Positions 16,274-24,174 of a DNA stretch of 64,000 bases are shown here, piece after piece (within the stretch, counting starts at the first letter, position 1; the number at the start of each line of letters is the position of its first letter). The position numbers and the translations under genes were made by a program. The stretch is taken from assembly GCF_014640155.1 (NCBI RefSeq), contig NZ_BMGK01000002.1, positions 196,589 to 260,588 of the forward strand, written 5' to 3'. The notes beneath the pieces are model-generated. The model did no database searches, was not told the origin of the DNA, and worked only from the letters and a program-made list of their open reading frames with translations. The stretch comes from Planktosalinus lacus (GTDB taxonomy: Bacteria > Bacteroidota > Bacteroidia > Flavobacteriales > Flavobacteriaceae).

Positions 16274-17113
16274 TTGGAAACCCGTATTTACCAAAAAGAA
16301 AGTCAGCTAAAGCTTGGGCGGATGCTGAAGGAGAGTTTTAAGGACATTAAAAGCTCCCGTTTTCTCGCGTGGCAACTGGCGGTGCGTGATATCAAAGCGC
16401 AGTACCGGCAGTCTTATTTTGGGATTTTGTGGGCCTTTGTGACGCCACTGGCCACAGCCCTGGTGTGGATTGTACTGAATGGTACCGGCACCGTGCGGCT
16501 CTCTGATACCGGGATTCCCTATCCCCTGTATGTGTTTACCGGAACTTTGTTGTGGTCGATTATCACCGAGGCGATCAACTCCCCGATGGCAAGCACCAAT
16601 GCAGCGCGGGGCATCCTTTCTAAAATCAATTTTCCCAAAGAGGCCTTGATCCTCTCGGGTATTTATAAATTATTGTTCAATACCTCCATCAAGATCATCC
16701 TGCTGCTCATCTTTGTGTTTCTATATGGCGTGGGACTGCAGTGGAGTTTATTATTTTTTCCCCTAGCCATCATCGGCGGACTGCTGATTGGTACAACCCT
16801 GGGGTTGTTTATCACCCCCCTGGGATTGTTATATAAGGACGTGGGGAAGATTATTGGTTTTGCGATGCAGTTTTTGATGTATATCACCCCGGTGGTCTAT
16901 GCCATCCCCAAAGACGGCATTATGAAGACAATCATGGAACTCAACCCCCTCACCCCCATCATCCTCACAGGTCGTGACCTCGCGGTGGGTAACTCTCCGG
17001 AATATTTGACTTACTTTCTGATTGTGATTGCAGCCTGTATCCCGTTGTTTGTAATTGCGTTGTTGTTGTATAGGATATCGATTCCGGTGTTGGTGGAACG
17101 ATTGTCGGGGTAA
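16274..17113 (+). CDS. wzm: Polysaccharide ABC exporter, membrane subunit (Wzm/ABC-2 type)
   Basis: An ABC-2 permease with six or so hydrophobic segments and the motif AWQLAVRDIKAQYRQSYFGILWAF at the N-terminus. Family homology (IYQKESQLK...) begins before the first in-frame ATG at 16322, so I place the start at TTG 16274, giving 280 residues. The frame stays open further upstream, but that part only translates the TTTGGAA repeat. It pairs with Wzt to export the glycan across the inner membrane. Composition is GC-richer than the glycosyltransferase genes. The absence of an ATG may mean that repeat expansion replaced the original start region. Confidence 0.75.
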   Translation: METRIYQKESQLKLGRMLKESFKDIKSSRFLAWQLAVRDIKAQYRQSYFGILWAFVTPLATALVWIVLNGTGTVRLSDTGIPYPLYVFTGTLLWSIITEAINSPMASTNAARGILSKINFPKEALILSGIYKLLFNTSIKIILLLIFVFLYGVGLQWSLLFFPLAIIGGLLIGTTLGLFITPLGLLYKDVGKIIGFAMQFLMYITPVVYAIPKDGIMKTIMELNPLTPIILTGRDLAVGNSPEYLTYFLIVIAACIPLFVIALLLYRISIPVLVERLSG

Positions 17114-17127
17114 TTGTTCCATTTTTA

Positions 17128-17369
17128 TACAAATATGTGACCCGCCGGGGTCAGATTGAAATCATTGTTCTTTGCTACAAATATACGACCCGCCTCCGGC
17201 GGGGTCAGGGTGAAATTCTTGCTCGTTGCTACAAATATGTGACCTCGCTGAGGTCAGGTTGGAATTCTTGCTCGTTGCAGCTACAAATATGTGACCCCGC
17301 CGGGGTCAAATTGGAATCATTGTTCTTTGCTACAAATATACGACCCGACTTTGGCGGGGTCGGGGTCAG
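17128..17369. repeat. Palindrome array R2 (GACCCC-GCT-GGGGTC family)
   Basis: Five units share the CTACAAATATGTGAC left flank and the GGAATTCTTGCTCGTTGC right flank. Palindromes vary in step on both arms: GACCCGCCGGGGTC, GACCTCGCTGAGGTC, GACCCCGCCGGGGTC and two long forms. It lies just after wzm. Confidence 0.8.
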
Positions 17370-17602
17370 GTGGACTGAGTGATTGGTGACTACTTATTTT
17401 TACTAACACAAACCCCTAGTTACTAATCACTAGTTACTAGTTACTATTAACTGGTGGACTCCCTCCTTCGGTAAACCTTCGGAGGGTGAAAGTTGACTAA
17501 TAAACAAAATAATTGGTCAACTTTAATCAAATACATTCAACAAATTATCCCTTTAAAATTCGCCCCATTCGCATAAATTCGGATACATTCGGATCATTCG
17601 GA
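17370..17602. repeat. Heptanucleotide and composite repeats between wzm and cysN
   Basis: A CTAGTTA/CTAATCA unit run (about 17430-17450) pairs with GTGATTG/GTGACTA upstream. A copy of the composite GGTGGACTCCC...GGAGGGTGAAAGTTGACT element follows, then an ATTCGGAT-type run to 17600. There is no coding content. Confidence 0.6.
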
Positions 17603-18859
17603 TTATACTACCATTCCCGCTGCCACTGTTTCGTTGGTGGTTTCATCTATTAAGATGATGCTGCCTGTCATCCGGTTGTCGCGGTAGGAGTCCAGCATAA
17701 ACGGACGTGTGGTTTTGATGGTTACCCGCGCAATGGCATTCATGGTCAGGTTTTTGTTTTCGGTATTGCGGGCGTAGGTATTGATGTCTATTTGATAAAC
17801 CACTTCCTTGATCATCGCCTTTTGCTCGTTGGTGGTTTGCATCAGGCTGTATTTAGCCCTTGGCCGCGCCGGTTGGTCGTTGAGCCAGCACAGCATCACG
17901 TCAAACTCCTGATGCATTTCAGGCTGGTTGTTGGTCTTGACAATCATATCCCCCCGGCTGATGTCGATATCATCTTCCAGCGTCATCGAAACTGACATAG
18001 GTGCAAAGGCTTCCGAAACCTCCTCCTCACCGGAATTGATGGAGGCTATCTTAGAAGTAAAGCCCGAAGGCAACACCGTGACCGCATCCCCCACCCGGTA
18101 GATGCCGCTGGCAATGCGCCCGGCATACCCGCGGTAGTCCAAAAAGCCTTCCCGCTGCGGACGCAACACGGTTTGCACCGCAAAACGCGCGTCAATTTTA
18201 TTGGTATCACTACTGATGTGCAGGGTTTCCAGTGTGTGTAACAAAGGCGAACCCTGATACCAATTCATCTGCTCTGAACGGTTCACCACATTGTCGCCGT
18301 TCAAGGCGCTGATGGGGATAAAACGCACATCCTGTACATCGAGCTTGGACGAAAACACCTCAAATTGTGAAACGATGTCGTTGAACACCGCTTCCTGATG
18401 GTCTACCAAGTCCATTTTATTGATACAGACAATCATATGCGGTATCTGTAGCAACGAAGCTATAAAGGCATGCCGTTTGGTTTGTTCTATCACCCCGTGA
18501 CGGGCGTCGATCAATATAATGGCTGCATTGGCCGTAGAAGCACCGGTCACCATATTGCGGGTGTATTGTATATGACCGGGTGTGTCGGCAATGATGAATT
18601 TACGTTTGGGCGTGGTAAAATAACGGTAGGCCACATCGATAGTGATGCCCTGCTCCCGTTCATCTCGCAGTCCGTCAGTAAACAATGCCAGGTCTACCCC
18701 CTCGTGTCCTTTGCGTTTACTGGTTGCCTCTATCGAAGCGAGTTGGTCTTCAAAAATAGACTTACTGTCATACAACAATCGCCCAATGAGCGTGCTCTTG
18801 CCGTCATCAACTGAACCGGCGGTGGTGAAACGTAGTAGTTGGTTGTTATTTAATTCCAT
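17603..18859 (-). CDS. cysN: Sulfate adenylyltransferase subunit 1 (GTPase)
   Basis: This 418-residue EF-Tu-like GTPase has the P-loop TAGSVDDGKSTLIGRLL (Gly15 to Thr23), switch region EQGITIDVAYRYF, DTPGHIQYTRNM and NKMD. With CysD it forms ATP sulfurylase, which makes APS from sulfate, driven by GTP hydrolysis. The C-terminal part (about 230-418) has the two EF-Tu-like barrels. Length is normal for subunits without a fused APS kinase. It is the last gene of the operon cysQ, DUF2061, cysC, cysD, DUF559, cysN. I see no APS or PAPS reductase nearby, which fits a dedicated sulfation role. Confidence 0.95.
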   Translation of the reverse strand: MELNNNQLLRFTTAGSVDDGKSTLIGRLLYDSKSIFEDQLASIEATSKRKGHEGVDLALFTDGLRDEREQGITIDVAYRYFTTPKRKFIIADTPGHIQYTRNMVTGASTANAAIILIDARHGVIEQTKRHAFIASLLQIPHMIVCINKMDLVDHQEAVFNDIVSQFEVFSSKLDVQDVRFIPISALNGDNVVNRSEQMNWYQGSPLLHTLETLHISSDTNKIDARFAVQTVLRPQREGFLDYRGYAGRIASGIYRVGDAVTVLPSGFTSKIASINSGEEEVSEAFAPMSVSMTLEDDIDISRGDMIVKTNNQPEMHQEFDVMLCWLNDQPARPRAKYSLMQTTNEQKAMIKEVVYQIDINTYARNTENKNLTMNAIARVTIKTTRPFMLDSYRDNRMTGSIILIDETTNETVAAGMVV

Positions 18860-18936
18860 TTTCTTTTCTAATATAATTACACGGATTTAAAGCGGATTAC
18901 GCGGATTGGCAAATTTACCCCGCACTGACCCCCCGT

Positions 18937-18953
18937 CCCCGCCTTAGGCGGGG
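18937..18953. repeat. GC-rich hairpin beside the DUF559 gene
   Basis: A perfect CCCCGCC-TTA-GGCGGGG hairpin lies between cysN and the DUF559 gene. A second GC-rich hairpin (CCCCCC-TTTA-GGGGGG type) lies on the other side at about 19449-19475. Together they bracket the DUF559 gene. Confidence 0.7.
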
Positions 18954-19002
18954 AGAGCAAAAGCACGGAAATTTATTTCATCCCTTTTTCACTTCATTCT
19001 TT

Positions 19003-19410
19003 TTATGATTGCGGAGTTGCTCGCTGTTTAATTTCATTTTTAATCTCCAGAAGAACTTGATCTAACTCGTTAAGGACTTGTTGGTTTGTAAAACGAATAA
19101 CATCAATTCCATTAGAGTTTAATATTTCTGTTCGTTCCTGGTCAATTTTTATTTGTTTTTTTGTTAAGTGAATTTCTCCGTCCACCTCAATCACTAATTT
19201 TAAAGAATGACAATAAAAGTCTGCTATAAAATTTTGCAACGGATGTTGTCTTCTAAACTTATAACCTTCTAGCTTATTCATTTTTAATTCTTCCCATAAT
19301 GCTTTTTCTGCCTCAGTCATATTCAACCTAAGTTGCTTTGCTTTATTAAAAGTGTTTTGTGTGGCTCCTTTCCACATACTTTCATGGTGATATGGATTTT
19401 GGTCATTCAT
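19003..19410 (-). CDS. DUF559 endonuclease-like protein
   Basis: This 135-residue protein contains LRLNMTEAEKALWEELKMNKLEGYKFRRQHP, then FIADFYCHSLKLVIEVDGEIH and GIDVIRFTNQQV. That is the complete DUF559 domain, related to Vsr-type PD-(D/E)xK nucleases. It splits the cys operon between cysD and cysN and is bracketed by GC-rich hairpins at 18937-18953 and about 19449-19475. It has no plausible role in sulfate activation, so it is probably an insertion. It is paralogous to the partial gene at 1-349. The cellular role of DUF559 proteins is unknown to me. Confidence 0.85.
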   Translation of the reverse strand: MNDQNPYHHESMWKGATQNTFNKAKQLRLNMTEAEKALWEELKMNKLEGYKFRRQHPLQNFIADFYCHSLKLVIEVDGEIHLTKKQIKIDQERTEILNSNGIDVIRFTNQQVLNELDQVLLEIKNEIKQRATPQS

Positions 19411-19448
19411 TTAAAAAACATTATTAATATAATTTAATTTTAGCAAAA

Positions 19449-19475
19449 GCCCCCCCTTTAGGGGGCCGGGGGGTA
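19449..19475. repeat. GC-rich hairpin upstream of the DUF559 gene
   Basis: Runs of C and G around a TTTA centre (CCCCCC-TTTA-GGGGGG) are followed by CCGGGGGG. It sits between the DUF559 start and the cysD stop, and is one of the two hairpins flanking this gene. Confidence 0.55.
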
Positions 19476-19553
19476 CTTTCTTCCTTGAATAGTATTTTAT
19501 TATTTTCCATTTATAATTCGTGTAATTCGGATTAATTCGGATAATTCGGATTA

Positions 19554-20459
19554 TCAGAAATACCCCTCCCGCTTTCTATCTTCCATTGCGCTCTCGCTGC
19601 GTTTGTCGTCGGTGCGGTTGCCGCGTTCTGTTTGTCGCATGGCGGCGACTTCGGTGACGATTTTTTCGAGGGTATCGGCGTCTGATTCGATACCGCCGGT
19701 GATGGTGATGTCTCCCAGGGTCCTGAAACGGATCTTTTTTATTTCTATGGCCTCACCGGGTTCCAGCTTTAAATGATCGGAAACGGGAATCCAGGAATCA
19801 TTGCGCCACACCACTTGTCGCTCGTGGGCGAAATAGAGTGATGGAATGTCTATTTGCTCCCTGAGGAGGTAGTTCCACACGTCCATTTCGGTCCAGTTAC
19901 TGATGGGAAAGGCCCTGAAGTGTTCGCCTTCAAACTGTTTTCCGTTGAACAGGTTCCACAACTCGGGTCGTTGGTTTTTGGGGTCCCACTGGCCAAAGTC
20001 ATCCCTGTGGGAGAAAAAACGTTCCTTGGCGCGTGCTTTTTCTTCATCGCGGCGCCCGCCGCCAATGGCGCAGTCAATTTTTTGAGCTTCAATGGTGTCC
20101 AGCAACGTGGTGGTCTGAAGGATATTGCGGGTGGCATTTTTACCACGCTCCTCCGCTACCCTACCCGTATCAATGGATTGCTGCACAGAACCCACCAGCA
20201 ACTGCAAACCCTTTTCTGAAGCCAGCCGGTCACGGAATTCGATGGTTTCGGGAAAATTGTGCCCGGTGTCAATATGCAGTAACGGAAAAGGAACCCTGGC
20301 CGGATAAAAGGCCTTGTGCGCCAGGTGGGTGACCAATATAGAATCTTTACCTCCCGAAAACAGGATGACGGGGTTTTCAAATTGTGCCCATACTTCGCGC
20401 AATACAAATATGGCTTCTGATTCTAGTTCGTCCAGATAATTGAGAAAATATTTACTCAT
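19554..20459 (-). CDS. cysD: Sulfate adenylyltransferase subunit 2
   Basis: This 301-residue member of the PP-loop (adenine nucleotide alpha hydrolase) family has ILFSGGKDSILVTHLA with the SGGKDS loop at residues 35-40. HIDTGHNFPETIEFRD, CAIGGGRRDEEKARAKERFFSHRD and FRAFPISNWTEMDVWNYL are all typical of CysD. It binds ATP and sulfate and forms APS together with CysN. It starts 1 base after the cysC stop codon, so translation is probably coupled. A DUF559 gene and hairpins separate it from cysN. The charged C-terminal tail ends KREGYF, as usual for the family. Confidence 0.95.
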   Translation of the reverse strand: MSKYFLNYLDELESEAIFVLREVWAQFENPVILFSGGKDSILVTHLAHKAFYPARVPFPLLHIDTGHNFPETIEFRDRLASEKGLQLLVGSVQQSIDTGRVAEERGKNATRNILQTTTLLDTIEAQKIDCAIGGGRRDEEKARAKERFFSHRDDFGQWDPKNQRPELWNLFNGKQFEGEHFRAFPISNWTEMDVWNYLLREQIDIPSLYFAHERQVVWRNDSWIPVSDHLKLEPGEAIEIKKIRFRTLGDITITGGIESDADTLEKIVTEVAAMRQTERGNRTDDKRSESAMEDRKREGYF

Positions 20460-20460
20460 A

Positions 20461-21057
20461 CTATTTTTTTTCGATCAGTGATTGTACAAAGGTAAGTACT
20501 TTTTTGACGAGCTCAGGCACGGGTTCCTCCTCAGTTTTGAGAATCAGGTCCGGTTGAAGGGGTGCTTCATAAGGCGCATCGATGCCCGTAAAGTTTTTGA
20601 TTTCACCGGCCCGCGCTTTTTTGTAGAGTCCCTTGGGGTCTCGTTGCTCGCAGATATGCAGCGGTGTATCGACATAAATCTCAAAGAAATCGGTCTCGCC
20701 AATGATGTTCCTTACCTGTGCCCTGTCTTTATGGGTGGGGGAAATAAATGCTGCCAGGGTGATGATCCCGGCATCGACAAAGAGTTTTGCCACTTCAGCA
20801 ATGCGCCTCAGGTTTTCAGTGCGGTCGGCTTCAGAAAAGCCCAGCCCTTTATTGATTCCGCCACGAATGTTATCACCATCCAGGGAATAGGTGTGCATGC
20901 CTTTTTCAAACAAGGCTTTTTCCACGGCATTGGCAATGGTGGACTTGCCGGAGCCCGAAAGTCCGGTAAACCACAGCACAAAAGCGGGATGCTGATGTGA
21001 ATAGGCCCGGTCTTCTCGGGTGATGCTAAACTGATGGGGAGTGATGTTACTGTCCAT
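20461..21057 (-). CDS. cysC: Adenylylsulfate kinase
   Basis: This 198-residue APS kinase has FTGLSGSGKSTIANAVE as P-loop near residue 33. TYSLDGDNIRGGINKGLGFSEADR and VDAGIITLAAFISPTHKDR are APS-binding segments, and FFEIYVDTPLHICEQRDPKGLYKKARAGEIKNFTGIDAPYE is also diagnostic. It phosphorylates APS to PAPS, the donor for sulfotransferases. PAPS made here probably feeds the two sulfotransferases at 9.4-12.6 kb. The start overlaps the DUF2061 gene by 11 bases. Confidence 0.95.
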   Translation of the reverse strand: MDSNITPHQFSITREDRAYSHQHPAFVLWFTGLSGSGKSTIANAVEKALFEKGMHTYSLDGDNIRGGINKGLGFSEADRTENLRRIAEVAKLFVDAGIITLAAFISPTHKDRAQVRNIIGETDFFEIYVDTPLHICEQRDPKGLYKKARAGEIKNFTGIDAPYEAPLQPDLILKTEEEPVPELVKKVLTFVQSLIEKK

Positions 21058-21490
21058 TTTCTGAAGTATTTTGTCGTTTATTTAATCCGAATGATACGCG
21101 GTACCACACCCGTTCGTGGAAGTAGTAGAGCAGCATCTTGGTGAGCAGTTCGGCGACCCCTATCTGTACACCCACCCAGGGATTGCCGGTTATGAACCAG
21201 GAAATCAGCATGGTGTCCATCGTTCCCACCACCCTCCATGTGAGTGTTTTTGCCAGGTGACGCTTGCGGCTTTCCCTCAGCAAACCGTTTTCGGAAAGGT
21301 TGATTTTATACCATAGCCGCTCGTGGAGGTAATACAAAAGCATTTTAGTGAGTACCTCGGCCACACCAATTTTTAATCCGGTCATGGGATTGCCGGAAAT
21401 CCACCACGCCAGCAGCATGGTGTCCATGGTGCCCACAACGCGCCAGGTCACTGCTTTTAAAATATGTCTTTTATGGGACTGATCACTCAT
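21047..21490 (-). CDS. DUF2061 membrane protein, two tandem domains
   Basis: This 147-residue protein consists of two copies of one unit. Residues about 7-62 have KAVTWRVVGTMDTMLLAWWISGNP, then VLTKMLLYYLHERLWYKI. Residues about 77-132 have KTLTWRVVGTMDTMLISWFITGNP, then LLTKMLLYYFHERVWYRV. Each has two hydrophobic segments, so the whole should span the membrane about four times. The gene overlaps cysQ by 8 bases and cysC by 11 bases, tying it to PAPS metabolism. A role in sulfate, sulfite or PAP handling at the membrane is speculation. The internal duplication is clear. Confidence 0.8.
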   Translation of the reverse strand: MSDQSHKRHILKAVTWRVVGTMDTMLLAWWISGNPMTGLKIGVAEVLTKMLLYYLHERLWYKINLSENGLLRESRKRHLAKTLTWRVVGTMDTMLISWFITGNPWVGVQIGVAELLTKMLLYYFHERVWYRVSFGLNKRQNTSENGQ

Positions 21491-22274
21491 GGCTTACCAA
21501 AAAATGATTGTTTAAGAGGTTCTCTTTGTTGTAACGCATTTCGTTTCCGGTGGTCCTGTCCTGTACCCGGACGCCCACTGCTTTGCAAATGGCGTGTCCG
21601 GCCGCGGTGTCCCATTCCATCGTAGGAGCAAAACGCGGATAGACATCGGCCGCCCCTTCGGCGATGAGACAGAGTTTTAAGGAGCTGCCCCTGGAAACGA
21701 TTTCGATTTCCTTTCCCTTGTTTTTCATTTGCTCTACAAAGTCCAAGGTGGCCTCATTCATATGAGACCGGCTGCCTACCACCCGTATTTTTCCGGGGAC
21801 TGATTGCGGTGCTATGGGGGTCGCTTTCGCGAACAGCGTTTCAGGCGTGGAATCTGCCTCAACGGCGACCCTGTAAGCTTTTCCTTCTTCTACGATTGCA
21901 TAGTATAAGAGATTTTCGGCGGGGACCAGAATGACTCCCATCACGGGTGCTCCCTGAGAAACCAGCGCAATGTTTACTGTAAACTCGTCATTTTTCTTAA
22001 TAAACTCTTTGGTGCCGTCTAACGGATCGACAATCCAGCAGCGTTCCCAGCCGGTGCGTTCTGAATAGGGCAATTGTTTGTTTTCCTCACTGATGATGGG
22101 GATGGGTGTTTGGTTGAGTAAATTGACAATCACGGTATTGGCCGCCTGATCGGCTTCTGTGAGCGGGGAGGCGTCTTCTTTGTATTCCACTTCAAAATCG
22201 CGGGCATAGATGTGCATAATTTCTTTTCCGGCAAGAAGGGCCGCTTCAACAGCAATTTTGAGGAGTTTGTTCAT
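21483..22274 (-). CDS. cysQ: 3'(2'),5'-bisphosphate nucleotidase
   Basis: This inositol-monophosphatase-superfamily enzyme has the metal motifs PLTEADQAAN, PIISEEN, WIVDPLDGTKEFI and, near the C-terminus, TMEWDTAAGHAI. It hydrolyses PAP, the inhibitory by-product of sulfotransferases, to AMP. I use ATG 22274 (MNKLLKIAVE); a TTG at 22286 is the only start further up, and a promoter box lies at 22294-22301. It is the first gene of the operon, so PAP removal and PAPS synthesis are transcribed together, which suits a sulfation pathway. Confidence 0.95.
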   Translation of the reverse strand: MNKLLKIAVEAALLAGKEIMHIYARDFEVEYKEDASPLTEADQAANTVIVNLLNQTPIPIISEENKQLPYSERTGWERCWIVDPLDGTKEFIKKNDEFTVNIALVSQGAPVMGVILVPAENLLYYAIVEEGKAYRVAVEADSTPETLFAKATPIAPQSVPGKIRVVGSRSHMNEATLDFVEQMKNKGKEIEIVSRGSSLKLCLIAEGAADVYPRFAPTMEWDTAAGHAICKAVGVRVQDRTTGNEMRYNKENLLNNHFLVSHE

Positions 22275-22293
22275 AGTTCCGGTCAATTTATGA

Positions 22294-22301
22294 CAAATGT
22301 A
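22294..22301 (-). promoter_or_regulatory. -7 box of the cys operon
   Basis: TACATTTG on the minus strand fits TAnnTTTG and lies 20 bases before the cysQ ATG, which predicts a very short leader. I see no matching TTG at the expected distance, so this call is tentative. Confidence 0.35.
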
Positions 22302-22396
22302 TTATAAACGAATGTTTTTTTAGGGTTGATTTTGTCATCATTTTTGCAATAGGGCAAAAATGCCGCCAAAAGAGATGGAAGATGTTTTATCGTTTG

Positions 22397-22958
22397 TTAC
22401 AAAGATGCGACCCGCCTTTGGCGGGGTCAGGGTGGAATTCATGCTCTTTGCTACAAATATGTGACCTCGCTGAGGTCAGGGTGGAATCGTTGCTCGTTGC
22501 TACAAATATATGACCCCGCTGGGGTCATGTTGGAATTGTTCTTCTTTGCTACAAAGACCCCGCTGGGGTCAAATTGGATTTGTTGCTCGTTGCTACAAAG
22601 ATGTGACCTCGCTGAGGTCATGTTTGATTCGTTGTTCCTTGCTACTACAAAGATGTGACCCCGCTGGGGTCAGATTGGAATCGTTGCTCGTTGCTACAAA
22701 TATATGACCCCGCTGGGGTCATGTTGGAATTGTTCTTCTTTGCTACAAAGATGTGACCCCGCTGGGGTCAAATTTGGATCGTTGCTCCTTGCTACAAAGA
22801 TGTGACCCGCCTCCGGCGGAGTCAGGATGAAATCGTTGCTCGTTGCTAAAAATAGGTGACAGCTAATCCACGACCCCAGCGGGGTCGTATATTTGTAGAA
22901 AAACACCCCATATAAAACCGACCCGCCTGAGGCGGGTCGCATATTAAGGGGTGTTTCC
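22397..22958. repeat. Palindrome array R3, downstream of the IS200-like gene
   Basis: Nine head-to-tail units of about 49 bases have the palindromes GACCCCGCTGGGGTC, GACCTCGCTGAGGTC or longer CGCC-type forms. They are followed by a unit in reverse orientation (GACCCCAGCGGGGTC then GTATATTTGTAG). The array closes with a nested structure at about 22902-22958: outer arms AAACACCCC and GGGGTGTTT, inner palindrome GACCCGCC-TGA-GGCGGGTC. The transposase stop codon (22944-22946) lies inside this last hairpin. Confidence 0.85.
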
Positions 22959-23414
22959 ATACCATTCAAACAAATATTGCTCTTTGTATTCTATTTCAAA
23001 CTCTTTTAAAAACTCAATATATTCCTCTTTAAAACTTTTCTTCCTATGATGTTCTTTTTGATTCAACACATAGTTGACCACCGTATCAATATCTGAACGT
23101 TTATATGTAAATGCACCATAACCGGATTGCCATTGAAAAGGATAATTGCTGAATCTTCTTTCATTCATAAATGCATTTGAAGCCTTTTTTATTTCACGAA
23201 CCAGATCGGAAATGGAGTCGCTTGGATGTAAACCCAAGAAAATATGTATATGGTCAGGCATCCCATTAATTGCAAGCATTTTGTGTTTACGGTTTTGAAT
23301 AATGCCGGTGATGTATTTATACAATTCATCCTCAAAAGCAGAACGGATTAAAGATACTCTTCCCTGAACGGCAAAAACAATTTGGACGTATAATTGTGTG
23401 TATGTGTCAGCCAT
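22944..23414 (-). CDS. IS200/IS605-like HUH transposase (Y1, RAYT-like setting)
   Basis: This 156-residue Y1 transposase has the HUH metal motif MPDHIHIFLGL (His55, His57) and the catalytic Tyr115 in VVNYVLNQKEHHRKK. Length is normal for TnpA, so it looks intact. The family cuts single-stranded DNA at hairpins. It is bracketed by arrays R3 and R4 of one covarying palindrome family, and its stop codon lies in the last palindrome of R3. That setting is like REP-associated transposases, though the protein itself looks closer to IS200 TnpA. No tnpB or accessory gene is present. Confidence 0.9.
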   Translation of the reverse strand: MADTYTQLYVQIVFAVQGRVSLIRSAFEDELYKYITGIIQNRKHKMLAINGMPDHIHIFLGLHPSDSISDLVREIKKASNAFMNERRFSNYPFQWQSGYGAFTYKRSDIDTVVNYVLNQKEHHRKKSFKEEYIEFLKEFEIEYKEQYLFEWYGNTP

Positions 23415-23477
23415 CGATTATGATAAGGTCACATTGGTTTTATAAATTTATAAAAAATGTATCGTTTTTTAAATATT

Positions 23478-24032
23478 GTTGCTACAAATATGTGACCTCG
23501 CTGAGGTCAGATTGGAATTGTTGCCCGTTGCTACAAATATACGACCCCGCTGGGGTCATGTTGGAATTGTTCTTCTTTGCTACAAAGATGTGACCCCGCT
23601 GGGGTCAAATTTGGATCGTTGCTCGTTGCTACAAATATATGACCTCGCTGAGGTCGGATTTGAATCGTTGCCCGTTTCTACAAATATGTGACCTCGCTGA
23701 GGTCAGATTCGAATCGTTGCTCGTTGCTACAAATATGCGACCCCGCTGGGGTCGGATTTGAATCGTTGCTCGTTGCTACAAATATGTGACCTCGCTGAGG
23801 TCAAATTCGAATCGTTGCCCGTTGCTACAAAGATGTGACCCGCCTCTGGCGGGGTCAAATTCGAATCGTTGCTCGTTGCTACAAAGATGTGACCTCGCTG
23901 AGGTCATATTGGAATTGTTGTTCTTTGCTACAAATATTGACAGCTAATTCACGACCCGCCTTTGGCGGGTCGCATATTTGTAGTAGAACCCCCCGTATAA
24001 AGCCGACCCCGCCAGAGGCGGGTCGCATATTA
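23478..24032. repeat. Palindrome array R4, upstream of the IS200-like gene
   Basis: Nine forward units of about 49 bases alternate between GACCTCGCTGAGGTC and GACCCCGCTGGGGTC, with one long CGCCTCTGGCG form. Then GACAGCTAATTCACGACC starts an inverted unit ending GCATATTTGTAG, and a last palindrome GACCCCGCC-AGA-GGCGGGTC closes the array. The layout matches the end of R3. The array stops just before the rluF promoter region. Confidence 0.85.
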
Positions 24033-24151
24033 ATCTAGACATATGATGGTGTCAATCTTCACAGATTATTCTATATTATTCAATAACGCCCGAAAGCACC
24101 TTTGATTCTTTATCTAACAATAAACTCCTGTCTTCATTCTTCAAACTTCAG

Positions 24152-24159
24152 TATCTTTG
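24152..24159 (+). promoter_or_regulatory. -7 box of rluF
   Basis: TATCTTTG fits TAnnTTTG and lies 15 bases before ATG 24175. No good TTG is seen at -33. Confidence 0.35.
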
Positions 24160-24174
24160 CCTTAAAACACGTCT

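Noticed and set aside
19850-20407. Several long open frames opposite or inside cysD
   Set aside because: They are shadows of the cysD coding sequence, with low-complexity translations and no domains.
22461-22707. Short open frames in the palindrome arrays
   Set aside because: They are translations of repeat units (SLRSGWNRCSLLQ-type) that exist in several frames, so they are not genes.
22397-24032. CRISPR-like regular repeats
   Set aside because: The palindromes are regularly spaced, but the sequences between them are also repeated (CTACAAATATG and ATCGTTGCTCGTTG), so there are no unique spacers, and no cas genes are near.
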